Source of the DNA: an uncultured Acetatifactor sp.
GTDB lineage: Bacteria; Bacillota; Clostridia; Lachnospirales; Lachnospiraceae
Length of the DNA stretch: 18,987 nt
Reading direction: 5' to 3'
NCBI GenBank assembly: GCA_934436245.1
Contig: CAKSAM010000041.1
Location: forward strand, 1 to 18,987
Notes under the pieces: model-generated
What the model was told of the DNA's origin: nothing
Database searches by the model: none
The model's input: the letters and a program-made list of their open reading frames with translations, nothing else
In this document: positions 1-7,078 of the stretch, one piece after another
Numbering within the stretch: position 1 is the first letter of the stretch
How the letters are laid out: each line of letters opens with the position of its first letter
Made by a program: the position numbers and the translations under genes

Positions 1-68
1 ACGCTATTGTGTGGAATATACGTGTGGGATTTTAAGTCCCTTGCGTCTGCCTATTCCGCCACACCAGC
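1..68 (-). tRNA. tRNA-Leu (UAA), 3' part cut by the window edge
   Basis: Read on the minus strand, the 5' acceptor strand GCTGGTG is followed by TG, a D arm closed by GCG/CGC, and an anticodon stem GGGA/TCCC around the loop CTTAAAA, giving anticodon TAA (decodes UUA). This matches the usual leucine tRNA layout. The T arm and 3' acceptor strand lie beyond position 1. The last 23 nt can fold as a hairpin (ACGT, bulged A, TATT, loop CCACAC, AATA, GCGT), which would be the class II variable arm and is longer than usual. It is the second gene of a Tyr-Leu tRNA unit, 35 nt after tRNA-Tyr. The anticodon loop is uninterrupted, so no intron is present there. Confidence 0.85.
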
Positions 69-77
69 GGACGCATC

Positions 78-103
78 GCAACGTGCGAACTGCAACGTGC
101 GAA
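78..103. repeat. 12-bp direct repeat in the tRNA spacer
   Basis: GCAACGTGCGAA occurs at 78-89 and again at 92-103, a perfect 12-bp tandem repeat with a 14-bp period. It fills most of the spacer between the tRNA-Tyr 3' end and the tRNA-Leu 5' end. It may come from slippage or have a role in separating the two tRNAs during processing; neither is shown. Confidence 0.8.
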
Positions 104-185
104 TGGATGGAGGTGGATTCGAACCACCGAAGCAAATTGCAGCAGATTTACAGTCTGTCCCCTTTGGCCACTCGGGAATCCATCC
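104..185 (-). tRNA. tRNA-Tyr (GUA)
   Basis: This is a complete 82-nt class II tRNA. Acceptor strands GGATGGA and TCCATCC pair, followed by discriminator A at 104. The D region begins CCCGAG. The anticodon stem-loop is CAGA-CTGTAAA-TCTG, giving anticodon GTA. A variable arm contains GCA/TGC, and the T arm GGTGG-TTCGAAT-CCACC is canonical. The 3' CCA is not encoded (the next bases on the minus strand are TTC), so the CCA-adding enzyme encoded at 14302-15645 would be needed. It is transcribed from the promoter at 217-245 and followed by tRNA-Leu. Confidence 0.97.
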
Positions 186-216
186 ATGTCAGGCAAAAGT
201 GCCTTAACAATGTGAA

Positions 217-245
217 ATTGTAGCATATGTTCACACAAATTGCAA
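217..245 (-). promoter_or_regulatory. SigA-type promoter of the tRNA-Tyr/tRNA-Leu unit
   Basis: On the minus strand the -35 TTGCAA (240-245) and -10 TACAAT (217-222) are separated by exactly 17 bp. The start would be near 210. The short leader contains a small hairpin (AGGCA, loop, TGCCT at 191-205) just before the tRNA-Tyr 5' end, possibly a processing signal. The promoter lies directly after the stop codon of the membrane glycosyltransferase gene, with no terminator visible between them. Confidence 0.8.
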
Positions 246-256
246 GATGTTTTTTA

Positions 257-2119
257 TTATTTCTCCATATAATATAAGAAGAAGGGGTATTGGGACAGTT
301 GCATCTGTCCATAATCCGTTACGTGATAGCCATTATACTCCTGTTCGGAAATGGCATCTTCACCCAGGGCGTTCGGCGTAAAGTACCAGAAGCTGTCGGC
401 TTCCGCCTGTCTGTAATCACCATTGACGATCTCGTTGTCCGGATAATAATAGTATAATACCGTCCATCCAAGATGTTTCACTCCATTGGATACCATTTTG
501 GTGTCTTTTCCGGGTGTTCCGATCAGATCCAGGGTCTTCTCAGTCTCTGTCTTCTGTTGTTCATAGCTGCCATAGCATTCCTGATAGTTCTGGATTCCCA
601 TGGCAAACAACAATATCAGGCATACCATCAGGATTACTCTGCCGAGAAGTTCCAGTCCCTTCCAGGAATGTTTCTCCAGTTCAGCCATCAGTTCCAATAC
701 TCTGCTGCTGCCGATCACCAACATAACGATCGCCACAGCACTGAGGGGATACAGATATCTCTGTGCCAGCATGGGAGCCATGACAATGCTCAGCAGATAT
801 GCAAATGCCAGGGTTCCGATGATCGTACAGGCCCCTACTGCCATTGCGTAGGTCTTATCCGACCATTTTTGCACTGTGGGTTTCTGCATGCGGATACGGC
901 CGTTTTCTCCCGTCACAAACAGTGCGGAGTCCGCCACCAATGTAATCAGCAGGAATAACAGCAGCAGCGGAAATACCACAACCTTCATTCCATTGCCACC
1001 CATAACGATTTCCAGGCTCTGATCCAGTCCCAGGATTTCTGTCATCCACCAGCCTCTGCTGACATTCTTCAGGCCTGCATAGAAGAAATACAGCCAGGGC
1101 GCATAGCCGATCAGGAATGTGACAATTGCCAACACACCCTTGATCCATGTCCTGCCACGGTATTTGATCCATACTGCCACACCGGTGAAAAACATCATGA
1201 TTCCCACGGCAACCAGCGCATAATAGTGCGAATATGCGGCAACCAGTGCCCAGAGCACCATGCCGGTCCAGGTCTTCCTGCTGCCATCGGCAATCACCCT
1301 GTAGGAACAATAAAAGCATCCCATGACTCCTAAAAATGCCAGGGCATACATCCGCACTTCCAGATTGTATTCCAGGCAGGATGCACCCAGTCCGGAGATC
1401 ATTACGAAAAATGCGGCAGAAAGCATTCCAAACCGCTTCCGTATCACAGTCAGTGCCAGCACGATTCCCATCATAAATGGCACCAGAGATGCCAGATGGA
1501 ACACCGGAATCGTAAAGCCAAACAAAGTCCCGAACAATTTCAGCCAATAATAATACAGGGGAGGATGATTGTCCCAATAATACAGTACCTGTAAAATACC
1601 GGACATGCTTTTCTTCGCCGTATTGGCAGAAAATGCTTCGTCTCCCCATAATACCCGGTCAGACATCATGCTGAAATTCAGGCACACTACAAATATTGTC
1701 AGCAGCAATACCACTGCCGGGCCTATGTACTTCTGCAGGACATGATATCCCTTGCAGTCTGCGATCTTATTCAGAATACTGTGGATCTTCTCATGCTTTC
1801 CCACCTTTGCCTCTTCTACAAACATCTCGCCAATGGCATAAGTCAGCATGAAGCAGATTTCAAACAGAAGAACCTTCACCGCATATTCGTTGGATTCCAG
1901 CAGTTTTCTCCATATAGTATTACCATCGTCACTGATCAGTGACAACAGAACCCAGGAAACAAACAGCATATATGTAAGACAGGAAAAGTATCGAAGTACA
2001 TATTGTCCTTTATTGGCAGCTGCCGTCCACGCTTCTTTTCCGTTCTTCTTTAAAAGGTATTGCCGCCAGACCATGATGGGTGCCAGCGGCAACAGCAAGG
2101 TAATGATGATGGTTAACAT
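257..2119 (-). CDS. Membrane glycosyltransferase, GT-C fold (PMT_2/ArnT-like)
   Basis: This 620-residue polytopic membrane protein has about a dozen hydrophobic segments. An Asp-Glu pair (D160-E161, in GDEAF) sits in the first large extracytoplasmic loop, and HPPLYYYWLK at 185-194 is the signature of the dolichyl-phosphate-mannose mannosyltransferase-like (PMT_2) superfamily. Such enzymes move a sugar from a polyprenyl-phosphate donor to a protein, lipid or polymer on the outer face of the membrane. The donor and acceptor here are unknown. About 150 residues with three or four predicted helices precede the catalytic loop, more than the single helix usual in the family. The C-terminal approximately 110 residues form a soluble extracytoplasmic tail. 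A ribosome site (AGAGAGG) precedes the ATG. The gene starts 36 nt after the GH13 gene and is probably co-transcribed with it. Confidence 0.85.
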   Translation of the reverse strand: MLTIIITLLLPLAPIMVWRQYLLKKNGKEAWTAAANKGQYVLRYFSCLTYMLFVSWVLLSLISDDGNTIWRKLLESNEYAVKVLLFEICFMLTYAIGEMFVEEAKVGKHEKIHSILNKIADCKGYHVLQKYIGPAVVLLLTIFVVCLNFSMMSDRVLWGDEAFSANTAKKSMSGILQVLYYWDNHPPLYYYWLKLFGTLFGFTIPVFHLASLVPFMMGIVLALTVIRKRFGMLSAAFFVMISGLGASCLEYNLEVRMYALAFLGVMGCFYCSYRVIADGSRKTWTGMVLWALVAAYSHYYALVAVGIMMFFTGVAVWIKYRGRTWIKGVLAIVTFLIGYAPWLYFFYAGLKNVSRGWWMTEILGLDQSLEIVMGGNGMKVVVFPLLLLFLLITLVADSALFVTGENGRIRMQKPTVQKWSDKTYAMAVGACTIIGTLAFAYLLSIVMAPMLAQRYLYPLSAVAIVMLVIGSSRVLELMAELEKHSWKGLELLGRVILMVCLILLFAMGIQNYQECYGSYEQQKTETEKTLDLIGTPGKDTKMVSNGVKHLGWTVLYYYYPDNEIVNGDYRQAEADSFWYFTPNALGEDAISEQEYNGYHVTDYGQMQLSQYPFFLYYMEK

Positions 2120-2155
2120 CTTATATCCTCTCTGTCTTTCGTAATAAAATCATAA

Positions 2156-4258
2156 TCATTCTTCCACATATTTTAAAATAGTGGCAGAAGTCTGAGGCAT
2201 TTCGATCAGAACTTTACCTGCTTTGATCTCATACTCTGCCCCTTCCATGCAATAACCGTCATCTCTGGACTGTAAGATTACTTTCATCCTGCCTGTCCTG
2301 GGTGTGCCGATTTCCCATACATGGATCTCTTTGGTGATGGGATGGTTATTATTATTGATCAGAACTGCACACTGTCCCTTGCGGTTAAAACGTCCGTAGG
2401 AAATGAAATTGTAGTCATTTTCCAGCATTTTCAGGGAACCGGTCCGCAGTTCTTCGTTTTCACGGCGCAGGCGGATGATATCCTTGTGGAAGGATAACAA
2501 TACCTGATCTTCATGTCCCCAGGGATAGGTTCTGCGGTTATCAGGATCTGTGAATCCACAGACACCGGCCTCATCTCCGTAGTAGATCGTAGGCGCACCC
2601 GTCCAGGTCATCTGGATCACAACACCTTCCCGGAACACCGCCTTATTGATCCCCTGTTCCGCAGCCTGCGGTCCCAGTGTATTGGTACGTCCCACCTTAT
2701 GATTCGTTCTCGTCAGGAAACGGGAATGGTCATGGTTGGACAGTTCATTCATTGCCACCTGCCAGCTGGGCATGGAAAAGCTGGAGGTATGATGCCGCAT
2801 GGCACCCCAGAAGCTTTCTGCATTGCCTAACAGATCCTCACGATAGTCGTCACTGTGCTTCTCCATACCGGTGAGGAACCAGGTCACAGGCTCCATGAAC
2901 GCATCGTAGTTCATGACAGTATCCCACTCATTGCCCTGCAGCCAGTCTCTGGTATTACCATAATGCTCTGCCAGAATAATAGCTTCTGGATTGACCTCTT
3001 TTACCGCTTTCCGGAACTCCTGCCAGAAATGATGGTTGAACTCCTGACTGTGTCCTAAATCCGCTGCCACATCCAGTCTCCATCCATCTACATTATAAGG
3101 CGGAGATACCCATTTTTTCGCCACATGCAGGACATAGTCCATCAGTTCCTGAGAGCCTTCATAATTCAGCTTCGGCAAGGTATCATGTCCCCACCATCCG
3201 TCGTAGGAATTGTTATAAGGCCATGCTGCCTGATTGTGGAAATCAAAATAACTCCGGTAAGGGCTGTCTCCACTGACATAAGCACCCTTGTCATAGCCTT
3301 CCGCATTTTCATAAATGCGCTCTCTATCCATCCATTTATTAAAAGATCCACAATGATTGAACACACCATCCAGAATAACTCTCATACCTCTGCGGTGCGC
3401 CTCTGCCACTACCCTGGCAAACAATTCGTTGCTGGCCTCCAGGTTCGCCTTATTGGTGACTCTGTCAATGTAACGGGATGCAAAACGGTTCTCCCTCTGT
3501 CCATCGGGAAGCAGTTCTCCCTCGTCACTGACGATTTTCCCCAGGTGGGGATCAATATAATCATAATCCTGAATATCATATTTATGGTTGGACGGGGAGA
3601 CGAACAGAGGGTTAAAATAGATCACCTCAACACCCAGCTCCTGCAGGTAGTCCATCTTGTCCAATACTCCCTGCAGATCTCCGCCGTAGAACTCTCGGAC
3701 ATCCATCTGTGCAGGGTAACGTCCCCAATCCTCTACACGATGTACCGGCTCTCCGATGTAACAATATTCATTGGTCAGCACATCATTGGAAGGATCTCCG
3801 TTACAGAAACGATCCGTATAGATCTGATACATCACTGCGCCCTTGGCCCAGTCAGGGGTATGGAAACCGGGAATAATGATGAAGTCATAATATTCATTGA
3901 CCTCCTGCACCAGACCTCTCATATCGAAGATACCCGTGATCCTGCCGGTCTGTACCTCAAAATAATAAGATACCTTCTGATCCTCCAGCCGCATTACATA
4001 GGCATAATAATCAAAATCATTATTGTTCTCCACACGTACCATGAGATGCTTCTGACCACCGCTTACCAGAAATACTCTGTCCACGTTGTTCCTTGCGGTA
4101 CGAAAACGGATCGTTACCTCGGAATAAGGCTCCGGCTCTTCCGGAATCACATATTCGCCGCTGGTATCGGTAAAGAGTGCTCTCCTGTTAAATACGGGTC
4201 TCATGGCCGCAATATATTGCTGATTATATTCTGTACGACGTAGTAGCTCCAGATCCAT
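2156..4258 (-). CDS. GH13 alpha-glycosidase, neopullulanase/cyclomaltodextrinase-like
   Basis: This 700-residue protein has no signal peptide and is therefore probably cytoplasmic. Residues about 25-125 form an N-terminal beta domain like CBM34, and the (beta/alpha)8 barrel starts near AVMYQIYTDRF (141-151). The GH13 signatures are all present: DGVFNH at 297-302, GWRLDVAAD with nucleophile D396, ILAEHYG with acid/base E431, and SNHDHSR with D510. The C-terminal beta domain ends near residue 700. The CBM34-like domain and barrel suggest hydrolysis of maltodextrins, cyclodextrins or pullulan; exact specificity cannot be read. It has its own promoter (4342-4370) and an AAAGGG ribosome site. The membrane glycosyltransferase follows after 36 nt, so the pair may form a small glycan unit. 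Confidence 0.92.
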   Translation of the reverse strand: MDLELLRRTEYNQQYIAAMRPVFNRRALFTDTSGEYVIPEEPEPYSEVTIRFRTARNNVDRVFLVSGGQKHLMVRVENNNDFDYYAYVMRLEDQKVSYYFEVQTGRITGIFDMRGLVQEVNEYYDFIIIPGFHTPDWAKGAVMYQIYTDRFCNGDPSNDVLTNEYCYIGEPVHRVEDWGRYPAQMDVREFYGGDLQGVLDKMDYLQELGVEVIYFNPLFVSPSNHKYDIQDYDYIDPHLGKIVSDEGELLPDGQRENRFASRYIDRVTNKANLEASNELFARVVAEAHRRGMRVILDGVFNHCGSFNKWMDRERIYENAEGYDKGAYVSGDSPYRSYFDFHNQAAWPYNNSYDGWWGHDTLPKLNYEGSQELMDYVLHVAKKWVSPPYNVDGWRLDVAADLGHSQEFNHHFWQEFRKAVKEVNPEAIILAEHYGNTRDWLQGNEWDTVMNYDAFMEPVTWFLTGMEKHSDDYREDLLGNAESFWGAMRHHTSSFSMPSWQVAMNELSNHDHSRFLTRTNHKVGRTNTLGPQAAEQGINKAVFREGVVIQMTWTGAPTIYYGDEAGVCGFTDPDNRRTYPWGHEDQVLLSFHKDIIRLRRENEELRTGSLKMLENDYNFISYGRFNRKGQCAVLINNNNHPITKEIHVWEIGTPRTGRMKVILQSRDDGYCMEGAEYEIKAGKVLIEMPQTSATILKYVEE

Positions 4259-4319
4259 AGTATCAACCCTTTCTGAGACTATTGTCTTACTATCTATATT
4301 ATGCTCCTGCTATTCTTAC

Positions 4320-4336
4320 CTGTGCAGCACACACAG
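4320..4336. promoter_or_regulatory. Palindrome at the GH13 transcription start, operator candidate
   Basis: TGTGC-A-GCACA (4321-4331) is a perfect palindrome with one central base. It overlaps a wider CTGTG/CACAG inverted pair (4320-4336). It lies a few bases downstream of the predicted start of the GH13 transcript, where a repressor would block transcription. No regulator gene is in the window, so this is a suggestion only. Confidence 0.35.
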
Positions 4337-4341
4337 ATATA

Positions 4342-4370
4342 ATTATACCCTTTTTCCATACATCTGACAA
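4342..4370 (-). promoter_or_regulatory. SigA-type promoter of the GH13 gene
   Basis: On the minus strand the -35 TTGTCA (4365-4370) and the perfect -10 TATAAT (4342-4347) are 17 bp apart. Start is expected near 4335, leaving a 5' untranslated region of about 77 nt. The promoter lies downstream of the bidirectional terminator at 4406-4438, so this unit is insulated from ftsH. Confidence 0.82.
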
Positions 4371-4405
4371 CTGTCCGGCGCCTTCTGCTTCAATTTTTGA
4401 ACGGT

Positions 4406-4438
4406 AAAAAGGACAGTCTTGGGAGGACTGTCCTTTTT
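4406..4438. terminator. Bidirectional intrinsic terminator
   Basis: A perfect 13-bp stem (AAAAAGGACAGTC paired with GACTGTCCTTTTT) closes a 7-nt loop. Both strands read as a GC-containing stem followed by five Ts. It ends transcription coming from ftsH, or from the possible small RNA, before the GH13 promoter. Confidence 0.92.
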
Positions 4439-4502
4439 AGAGAAGGTATTTCTTTCTTATGGGGTATAGCAAAAAACTATATAATGTATTGGGGGGGTTA
4501 CG
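4406..4502 (-). ncRNA. Candidate small RNA downstream of ftsH
   Basis: On the minus strand an extended -10 (TGC then TATTAT, 4509-4517) overlaps a TATAAT (4506-4511). It would start an RNA near 4502 that ends at the strong terminator, giving about 97 nt. The predicted RNA begins with a run of seven Cs in single-stranded context (4491-4497), followed by a small TATAG/CTATA hairpin and the terminator stem. C-rich single-stranded segments are used by several Gram-positive small RNAs to pair with Shine-Dalgarno sequences. There is no recognisable -35, and the same segment would also be the 3' untranslated region of ftsH. Confidence 0.3.
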
Positions 4503-4525
4503 AGTATTATAATAGCATGCACTAC

Positions 4526-4600
4526 TATTTTTGACTATTCTCAAAATTCACAAATATCACAAAATTGTATATTCATTTTTGTCTATTTTTCACAAAAACA
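4526..4600. repeat. AT-rich direct repeats between ftsH and the GH13 gene
   Basis: TTTTTGACTATT (4528-4539) and TTTTTGTCTATT (4576-4587) match at 11 of 12 bases with a 48-bp offset. TCACAAA occurs three times (4548-4554, 4557-4563, 4590-4596). No convincing reading frame covers this part of the 406-nt gene-free stretch 4259-4664. The rest of that stretch holds the candidate small RNA, terminator, promoter and palindrome listed separately. The repeats could be protein-binding sites. Confidence 0.5.
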
Positions 4601-4664
4601 ATTTGTACAATACTACCAATTACCTGAAGTTCCCACGAAAACCTTTTCCAAGCCCTCTCTGTTA

Positions 4665-6509
4665 TCAGATTTCAGTATTTAAAAAGGAATCCGTTTTCGG
4701 CTGGAAAAGACTCTCGAACTCCTCTCTGGTGATCTTTTCTTTCTCCAACAGAAGCTGTGCACAGCTATGCAGCACATCCTCATGCTGTAAGATAATATCC
4801 TTGGCCTTGGTGTAGCAGTCATCAATGATACTCTTGACTTCCTTGTCGATCTCACCGGAGATCTCTTCACTGTGGGCCTTGGCATGAGCCAGATCCTTAC
4901 CGATGAAGACCTCGTCATCATCATCATCGTAGCAGATCACACCAATATGATCGGACATTCCGTAACGGGTCACCATACGACGGGCCGTCTTGGTAGCTTT
5001 CTTAATATCGCTGGATGCACCTGTTGTGATGTCACCGAAGATGATCTCCTCGGCGATACGTCCGCCCAGGGATACCATGATATCCTGGAGCATACGGCTC
5101 TTAGTGGCAAACATCTCATCCTTTTCCGGCAGGGGCATAGTGTAACCGGCTGCTCCGACACCGGTAGGAATAATGGATACGGTATAGACCGGTCCCACAT
5201 CCGGCAGTACATGGAACAGGATCGCATGACCTGCCTCGTGGTATGCCGTGATCTTCTTCTCCTTGTCGGAAATGATACGGCTCTTCTTCTCCGCACCGAT
5301 TCCCACTTTGATAAATGCTCTCTTGATATCCTTCTGTGCGATAAAGGCACGGTTCTCCTTTGCTGCGATAATGGCTGCTTCATTCAACAGATTTTCGAGA
5401 TCCGCTCCGGTAAATCCGGCTGTGGTCTGTGCGATCTGCTGCAGATTCACATCATCACCCAGAGGTTTGTTCTTCGAATGAACCTTGAGGATCTCTTCTC
5501 TGCCGCCGATATCCGGGGTTCCCACCGCTACCTTGCGGTCAAAACGGCCGGGGCGCAGAATCGCAGGATCCAGGATATCCACACGGTTCGTTGCCGCCAT
5601 GACAATAATACCTTCATTGACGCCGAAACCGTCCATCTCTACCAGTAACTGGTTCAGTGTCTGTTCACGTTCATCATGTCCGCCACCCATACCGGTACCA
5701 CGGCGTCTTGCCACTGCATCGATCTCATCAATGAATACAATGCAGGGGGCATTGTGCTTCGCTTCTTCAAACAGATCACGTACACGGGATGCACCCACAC
5801 CGACGAACATTTCCACGAAATCGGATCCGGAAATGCTGAAGAACGGTACTCCGGCCTCCCCTGCCACTGCTTTGGCAAGCAATGTCTTACCGGTTCCGGG
5901 AGGGCCCTCCAACAGGACTCCTTTGGGGATTCTGGCCCCGACACCGGTGTATTTCCCGGGTTCCTTCAGAAAATCAACGATCTCTTCCAGTTCCTCTTTT
6001 TCTTCCTTCAGGCCGGCCACCTGTGCAAAAGTGACGCTCTTGTCACCCAATGACATCTTTGCACGGCTTTTGCCGAAGTTCATCATCTTGCCATTACCGC
6101 CGCCTGCCTGCTGGGCGTTCATCATCATGAACAGGAATACTCCCACCGCCAGCACGACTAACATGGGCAGCATATAGGTCAAAAACCAGTTTTCTCTCTC
6201 GATATCATTGACCACAGGATCAAATCCATACTCGCGGACCAGTGTCTCCAGTTCCGTGATATCCGTGGCGTACAGCTTATGGCTCACACCGTTCTTCATC
6301 TGGATCTCCAGATAGCCGGTAGGTGCCTCACCATTGGGATTGACTACAACTTCCGATATATTGCCGGCATCCAGATCCGCAACGAATTCCGCTCTGGTGT
6401 ACTCATCATCCCGGTTGCTCAACAGATTCAGCCCCACGATCACCATGATCAGAAGCAATATAAATATAAAATATGAGTTAATTGTTCTGCCGTTTTGTTT
6501 CAACTTCAC
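4665..6509 (-). CDS. ftsH: ATP-dependent zinc metalloprotease FtsH
   Basis: This 614-residue protein is of normal length for FtsH, the membrane AAA+ protease that degrades misassembled membrane proteins and regulatory proteins. It has two membrane helices (about 11-30 and 110-130) flanking an extracytoplasmic domain. The AAA module shows Walker A GPPGTGKT (202-209), Walker B IVFIDEID (257-264) and the second region of homology ending in RPGRFDR (319-325). The protease domain has HEAGH (424-428) and the third zinc ligand D501. Five consecutive Asp (528-532) in the protease domain come from a TCATCA-type trinucleotide run. The annotated start is a GTG only 3 nt from a perfect AGGAGG (6513-6518). 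A TTG two codons later (6501-6503) has a more usual 9-nt spacing. The gene lies 24 nt after hpt. Confidence 0.98.
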   Translation of the reverse strand: MKLKQNGRTINSYFIFILLLIMVIVGLNLLSNRDDEYTRAEFVADLDAGNISEVVVNPNGEAPTGYLEIQMKNGVSHKLYATDITELETLVREYGFDPVVNDIERENWFLTYMLPMLVVLAVGVFLFMMMNAQQAGGGNGKMMNFGKSRAKMSLGDKSVTFAQVAGLKEEKEELEEIVDFLKEPGKYTGVGARIPKGVLLEGPPGTGKTLLAKAVAGEAGVPFFSISGSDFVEMFVGVGASRVRDLFEEAKHNAPCIVFIDEIDAVARRRGTGMGGGHDEREQTLNQLLVEMDGFGVNEGIIVMAATNRVDILDPAILRPGRFDRKVAVGTPDIGGREEILKVHSKNKPLGDDVNLQQIAQTTAGFTGADLENLLNEAAIIAAKENRAFIAQKDIKRAFIKVGIGAEKKSRIISDKEKKITAYHEAGHAILFHVLPDVGPVYTVSIIPTGVGAAGYTMPLPEKDEMFATKSRMLQDIMVSLGGRIAEEIIFGDITTGASSDIKKATKTARRMVTRYGMSDHIGVICYDDDDDEVFIGKDLAHAKAHSEEISGEIDKEVKSIIDDCYTKAKDIILQHEDVLHSCAQLLLEKEKITREEFESLFQPKTDSFLNTEI

Positions 6510-6533
6510 GGGCCTCCTACATCTTTGTATTGC

Positions 6534-7058
6534 TTAATCGAATTCTACCACACCGATGTAAGGCAGATTACGATATCTCTGGTCATAGTCCAGTCCATAG
6601 CCCACTACAAACTCATCGGGAATATTGAATCCGGTATAATCAACCTGCACATCAATGACTCTTCTCTCGGGTTTGTCCAACAGGGTGCACAGACGTAAGG
6701 AAGCGGGACCTCTGTCCTTCAGCATCTCTAACAGATAGCTTAAGGTTCTTCCGCTGTCTACGATATCCTCTACTACGATAACCTCTTTATCCTTCAGGGA
6801 TTCATCCAGATCCTTTACGATTTTTACCACACCACTGGACTTGGTGTCACTTCCGTAACTGGATACAGACATGAAATCCAGGGACACGGGAACGGTAATG
6901 CGCTTTGCCAGCTCACACATGAAAAAGCTGCCACCCTTCAATACACATACAAGGTGTACCTGCCTGCCAGCATAATCTTTGCTGATCTGCTCTCCGATCT
7001 CCTGAATTCTCTTATCTACTTCCTCCTCAGTTAACAGTACTCTGATATGTTCTGCCAT
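6534..7058 (-). CDS. hpt: Hypoxanthine phosphoribosyltransferase
   Basis: This 174-residue purine salvage enzyme converts hypoxanthine (and usually guanine) plus PRPP to IMP or GMP in the cytosol. The PRPP-binding loop VIVVEDIVDSGRT is at about 93-105. LKGGSFF (40-46) and the flexible-loop segment SSYGSDTKSSG (66-76) are typical of the family, and length is standard. An AAAGGA ribosome site lies upstream of ATG. The gene is between tilS (20 nt upstream) and ftsH (24 nt downstream), the conserved Firmicute tilS-hpt-ftsH order. No separate promoter is visible, so it is probably read from the spoIIE or tilS side. Confidence 0.97.
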   Translation of the reverse strand: MAEHIRVLLTEEEVDKRIQEIGEQISKDYAGRQVHLVCVLKGGSFFMCELAKRITVPVSLDFMSVSSYGSDTKSSGVVKIVKDLDESLKDKEVIVVEDIVDSGRTLSYLLEMLKDRGPASLRLCTLLDKPERRVIDVQVDYTGFNIPDEFVVGYGLDYDQRYRNLPYIGVVEFD

Positions 7059-7078
7059 CTTCTTTTGTCCTTTCGCTT

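Noticed and set aside
25..42. Group I intron in the anticodon loop of tRNA-Leu(UAA), known from some bacteria
   Set aside because: The anticodon loop and both stem strands are contiguous, so no intron is present at that site.
855..1649. A 264-codon minus-strand frame inside the glycosyltransferase gene
   Set aside because: It overlaps the clear membrane protein in another phase and its translation is Cys/Gly/Arg-rich without structure. It is a shadow frame.
3125..4243. A 372-codon open frame on the plus strand, antisense to the GH13 gene
   Set aside because: It mirrors the strongly supported GH13 gene, has no ribosome site, and its translation (Ile/His-rich) resembles no family. The same holds for plus-strand frames at 4872-5648, 5485-6177 and 16449-17699.
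4531..4815. Plus-strand frame of 94 codons beginning in the gene-free stretch after ftsH
   Set aside because: More than half is antisense to ftsH. No ribosome site or family pattern is visible, and the composition is that of AT-rich noncoding DNA.
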